From Halobacteriales archaeon QH_10_70_21 (GTDB lineage Archaea > Halobacteriota > Halobacteria > Halobacteriales > Haloarculaceae), in the NCBI GenBank assembly GCA_003021325.1, contig PXQM01000124.1, forward strand, positions 1,407-8,089: a stretch of 6,683 nucleotides of DNA, read 5' to 3'. Below, one piece after another: positions 4,460-6,683 of this stretch; position 1 is the first letter of the stretch; each line of letters opens with the position of its first letter. Under the pieces are notes generated by a model. That model saw only the letters and a list, made by a program, of their open reading frames with translations, had not been told where the DNA came from and searched no databases. Both the position numbers and the translations under genes were made by a program.

Positions 4460-6637
4460 ATGTCGACGGCGCTCCCGCTCCAGGCAGGAGGTGAGGTCGC
4501 CCGCGAGACCTACTGGCAGATCGGCCCGGTCCAGAAGGTGGTCTTCTACTTCCTCGCCACTCTGACGGTTCTCGTCGCCGCCATCGGTATCTACCAGCGG
4601 TTCGCCCGCTACGCGGAGGGCACGGCGGACTGGTTCGACCGGCTCGACGACCTCCCCTCGCGCATCGCCTCGGCGGCCAAGATAGCCGCCTCCAACGAGA
4701 AGCAGTTCAACCGCGACCTGGTCGGCGGGCTGATGCACGCGTTCATCCTCTGGGGCTTTCTCACGCTGCTCATCGCGACGACCATCCTCTTCATCGATAT
4801 CGACTTCTACCGGGTCGTCACCGGCGAGTCCTTCTGGGTCGGCGACTTCTATCTCTCCTACCAGCTGGTGACGGACGCGCTCGGCCTGCTGTTCGTCGTC
4901 GGGCTGGGCGTGGCGCTGTGGCGCCGCTACGTGCTCCGCAACGACCGGCTGTGGGGCAAGCACACCAACTGGGAGGACGCCTTCCTCGTGTGGTCGCTGT
5001 TCCTCATCGGCCTGGGCGGCTTCCTGCTGGAGGGGCTCCGCATCCTCGGGCAGGGCGCCGAGTCGGTCAGCTTCGTCGGCACCGCCGTTGCGCTCGCCTT
5101 CGGCGCCGTGGGCATGGACGCCTCGATGGCCGCGGCCGTCTACCCCATCGCCTGGTGGTCCCACACGCTGCTCGCGTTCGTCTTCATCGCCGCCATCCCC
5201 TACGCCAAGCCGTTCCACATGTTCTCGTCGTTCGCCAACGTCGTCACCCGCGACGAGAAGGCGGGCGCCCGCCTGCCCGGCGTCCCCTCGGATCTGGACG
5301 CGACCAACGCCGAGTCCATCGACGACTTCTCCTGGAAGGAGCTGCTCGACCAGGACGCCTGCACCAAGTGCGGCCGCTGTTCGTCCGTCTGCCCGGCGAA
5401 GGCCTCCGGCCGGCCGCTGGACCCCCGCGACGTCATCCTCGACCTCAAGGAGTACCGCCAGTCGGTAGACGCCGGCGGCGAGCCCAAGGAGATAATCGCC
5501 GACGGGGGCGGCGTCATCGACACCGAGACGATGGAGTCCTGCATGGCGTGTATGGCCTGCATGGACGCCTGCCCGGTCGAGATCGAGCATCTCAAGAGCT
5601 TCACCCGGCTGAACCGCCAGCAGGTCGACCAGGGCGACGTCCGCCCCGAGATCCAGGACATGTTCCAGAACGTGATGACGAAGGGCAACACGTTCGGCGA
5701 CCCGGCCCCGGACCGCGGTAACTGGACCGACGACCTCGAGTTCGACGTGGCGGACGCCCGCGAGGAGTCCGTCGAGTACCTCTGGTACGTCGGCGACTAC
5801 CCCAGCTACGACGACCGCAACAAGAGGGTCGCCCGCTCGCTCGCGCGCATCTTCGAGCACGCCGACGTCTCGGTCGGCATCCTCTACGAGGACGAGGTCT
5901 ACGACGGCAACGACATCCGCCGCATCGGCGAGGAGTTCCTCTTCGTCGAGCAGGCCGGCCCCCTCGTCGACCCCTTCCGGGAGTGCGACTACGAGACCAT
6001 CGTCTGTACGGACCCCCACTCCTACAACACGTTCAAGAACGAGTACCCGGAGGTCGACTTCGAGGAGTTCGCCGACGACCCGATGATGGAGTTCGTCATC
6101 GAGGGCTACTGGAACCACGAGGGCGACGTCGAGGTCTACCACTGGACGCAGACCGTCGAGGAGCTGGTCGGCGTCGACGCCCTGGGACTGTCGGGCGACG
6201 AGCTCGACTACACGGTCACCTACCACGACCCCTGTCACCTCGGCCGGTTCAACGACGAGTACGAGGCGCCCCGGGGGCTCGTCCGCGCCACGGGGTGTGA
6301 CCTCCACGAGATGCCCCGCAACCGGGCGAACTCCTTCTGCTGTGGCGGCGGGGGCGGCGGCCTCTGGATGGACCTCGAGGAGGACGAAAAGCCCAGCGAG
6401 GAACGGCTCCGGGAGGCCCTGGAGGACACCGACGCCGGCGACGCGGTCGAGAAGTTCGTCGTCGCCTGCCCGATGTGCATGACGATGTACGAGGACGGCC
6501 GCAAGACTGGGGGCTTCGAGGAGGACATCGAGATCGTCGACGTCGCCGAACTCATCGTCGAGGCGCTCGAGGCGAACGGCGCCGGTATCGCGACGTCGGT
6601 CGACGCGGGCTCGGAGGCCGCTCCGGCCGACGACTGA
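4460..6637 (+). CDS. EtfD/EMO-like membrane Fe-S oxidoreductase: NarI-like cytochrome b fused to HdrD-like domain, 725 aa
   Basis: The N-terminal third (about residues 24-250) holds six hydrophobic helices of nitrate reductase gamma (NarI) type. Histidines H93, H235 and H253 are plausible heme b ligands. A cytoplasmic dicluster ferredoxin domain follows, with C301-x2-C304-x2-C307-x3-C311-Pro and C361-x2-C364-x2-C367-x3-C371-Pro binding two [4Fe-4S] clusters. Two CCG-like domains come next. The second is intact (DPCH with C592, NSFCCGGGGGG with C627-C628, ACPMC with C670 and C673). The first has lost its expected ligands: EVYDGND at 479-485 where families have E-x-C-T/C-G, and TDPHS at 517-521 in place of TCPHC. 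The tail is acidic. Related fused proteins (mycobacterial EtfD, the EMO of syntrophic bacteria) pass electrons from electron-transfer flavoprotein to menaquinone, and that is the likeliest role. A GlpC- or other HdrD-like dehydrogenase partner is an alternative, since no etf gene is in the window. The ATG is fixed by the TATA box 28 bases upstream. The last 46 bases of the window show nothing. Confidence 0.85.
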   Translation: MSTALPLQAGGEVARETYWQIGPVQKVVFYFLATLTVLVAAIGIYQRFARYAEGTADWFDRLDDLPSRIASAAKIAASNEKQFNRDLVGGLMHAFILWGFLTLLIATTILFIDIDFYRVVTGESFWVGDFYLSYQLVTDALGLLFVVGLGVALWRRYVLRNDRLWGKHTNWEDAFLVWSLFLIGLGGFLLEGLRILGQGAESVSFVGTAVALAFGAVGMDASMAAAVYPIAWWSHTLLAFVFIAAIPYAKPFHMFSSFANVVTRDEKAGARLPGVPSDLDATNAESIDDFSWKELLDQDACTKCGRCSSVCPAKASGRPLDPRDVILDLKEYRQSVDAGGEPKEIIADGGGVIDTETMESCMACMACMDACPVEIEHLKSFTRLNRQQVDQGDVRPEIQDMFQNVMTKGNTFGDPAPDRGNWTDDLEFDVADAREESVEYLWYVGDYPSYDDRNKRVARSLARIFEHADVSVGILYEDEVYDGNDIRRIGEEFLFVEQAGPLVDPFRECDYETIVCTDPHSYNTFKNEYPEVDFEEFADDPMMEFVIEGYWNHEGDVEVYHWTQTVEELVGVDALGLSGDELDYTVTYHDPCHLGRFNDEYEAPRGLVRATGCDLHEMPRNRANSFCCGGGGGGLWMDLEEDEKPSEERLREALEDTDAGDAVEKFVVACPMCMTMYEDGRKTGGFEEDIEIVDVAELIVEALEANGAGIATSVDAGSEAAPADD

Positions 6638-6683
6638 TACGGACCGTCGCGAGCGTGTTCGGCGCGACCTCCCACCGGCGACT

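Noticed and set aside
4430..6307. A 625-codon open frame on the minus strand, antisense to the EtfD-like gene
   Set aside because: Its product is a low-complexity Val/Asp/Glu/Leu/Arg mixture with no recognisable motif, as expected when G/C-ending codons of a high-GC gene are read antisense. The plus-strand protein has full iron-sulfur and heme motifs and its own promoter.

Overview
The window is high-GC DNA that codes for acidic, Asp/Glu-rich proteins. It has short or absent 5' leaders, TATA-type rather than -10/-35 promoters, and some of its closest visible protein resemblances are to haloarchaeal families. It almost certainly comes from a halophilic archaeon (class Halobacteria). No genus can be assigned from the sequence alone. 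No rRNA, tRNA, CRISPR array or insertion sequence was seen.

Layout from left to right: (1) the N-terminal 351 codons of a MATE-family efflux transporter on the minus strand, running off the left edge; (2) a divergent gene for a small gamma-glutamylcyclotransferase-like (AIG2-like) protein; (3) a 155-base convergent gap holding one GC-rich hairpin; (4) a minus-strand gene for a 198-residue acidic protein with two helix-turn-helix-like segments, resembling the haloarchaeal family annotated as conditioned medium-induced protein 4; (5) a divergent control region of 95 bases carrying a perfect 11-bp inverted repeat that matches the BirA biotin operator; (6) a tightly packed bioY-bioM-bioN operon (ECF-type biotin importer: S component, ATPase, T component); (7) a 104-base gap with a clear TATA box; (8) a 725-residue membrane iron-sulfur oxidoreductase that fuses a NarI-like cytochrome b domain to an HdrD/GlpC-like domain. 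Its architecture is that of the EtfD/EMO family, which links electron-transfer flavoprotein to menaquinone.

How the parts work together: BioY binds biotin, and BioM and BioN energise its uptake. The operator over the operon's promoter suggests repression by biotinyl-AMP-bound BirA when biotin is plentiful. The iron-sulfur protein is probably an independent transcription unit that feeds electrons from flavoprotein dehydrogenases (for example acyl-CoA oxidation) into the menaquinone pool. The other genes look like ordinary housekeeping neighbours.

The two points most worth a second look are the near-consensus BirA operator in front of bioY, and the loss of the expected iron-sulfur ligand cysteines from the first CCG-like domain of the large oxidoreductase while its second CCG domain stays intact. 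I see no convincing sign of an entirely new system here.
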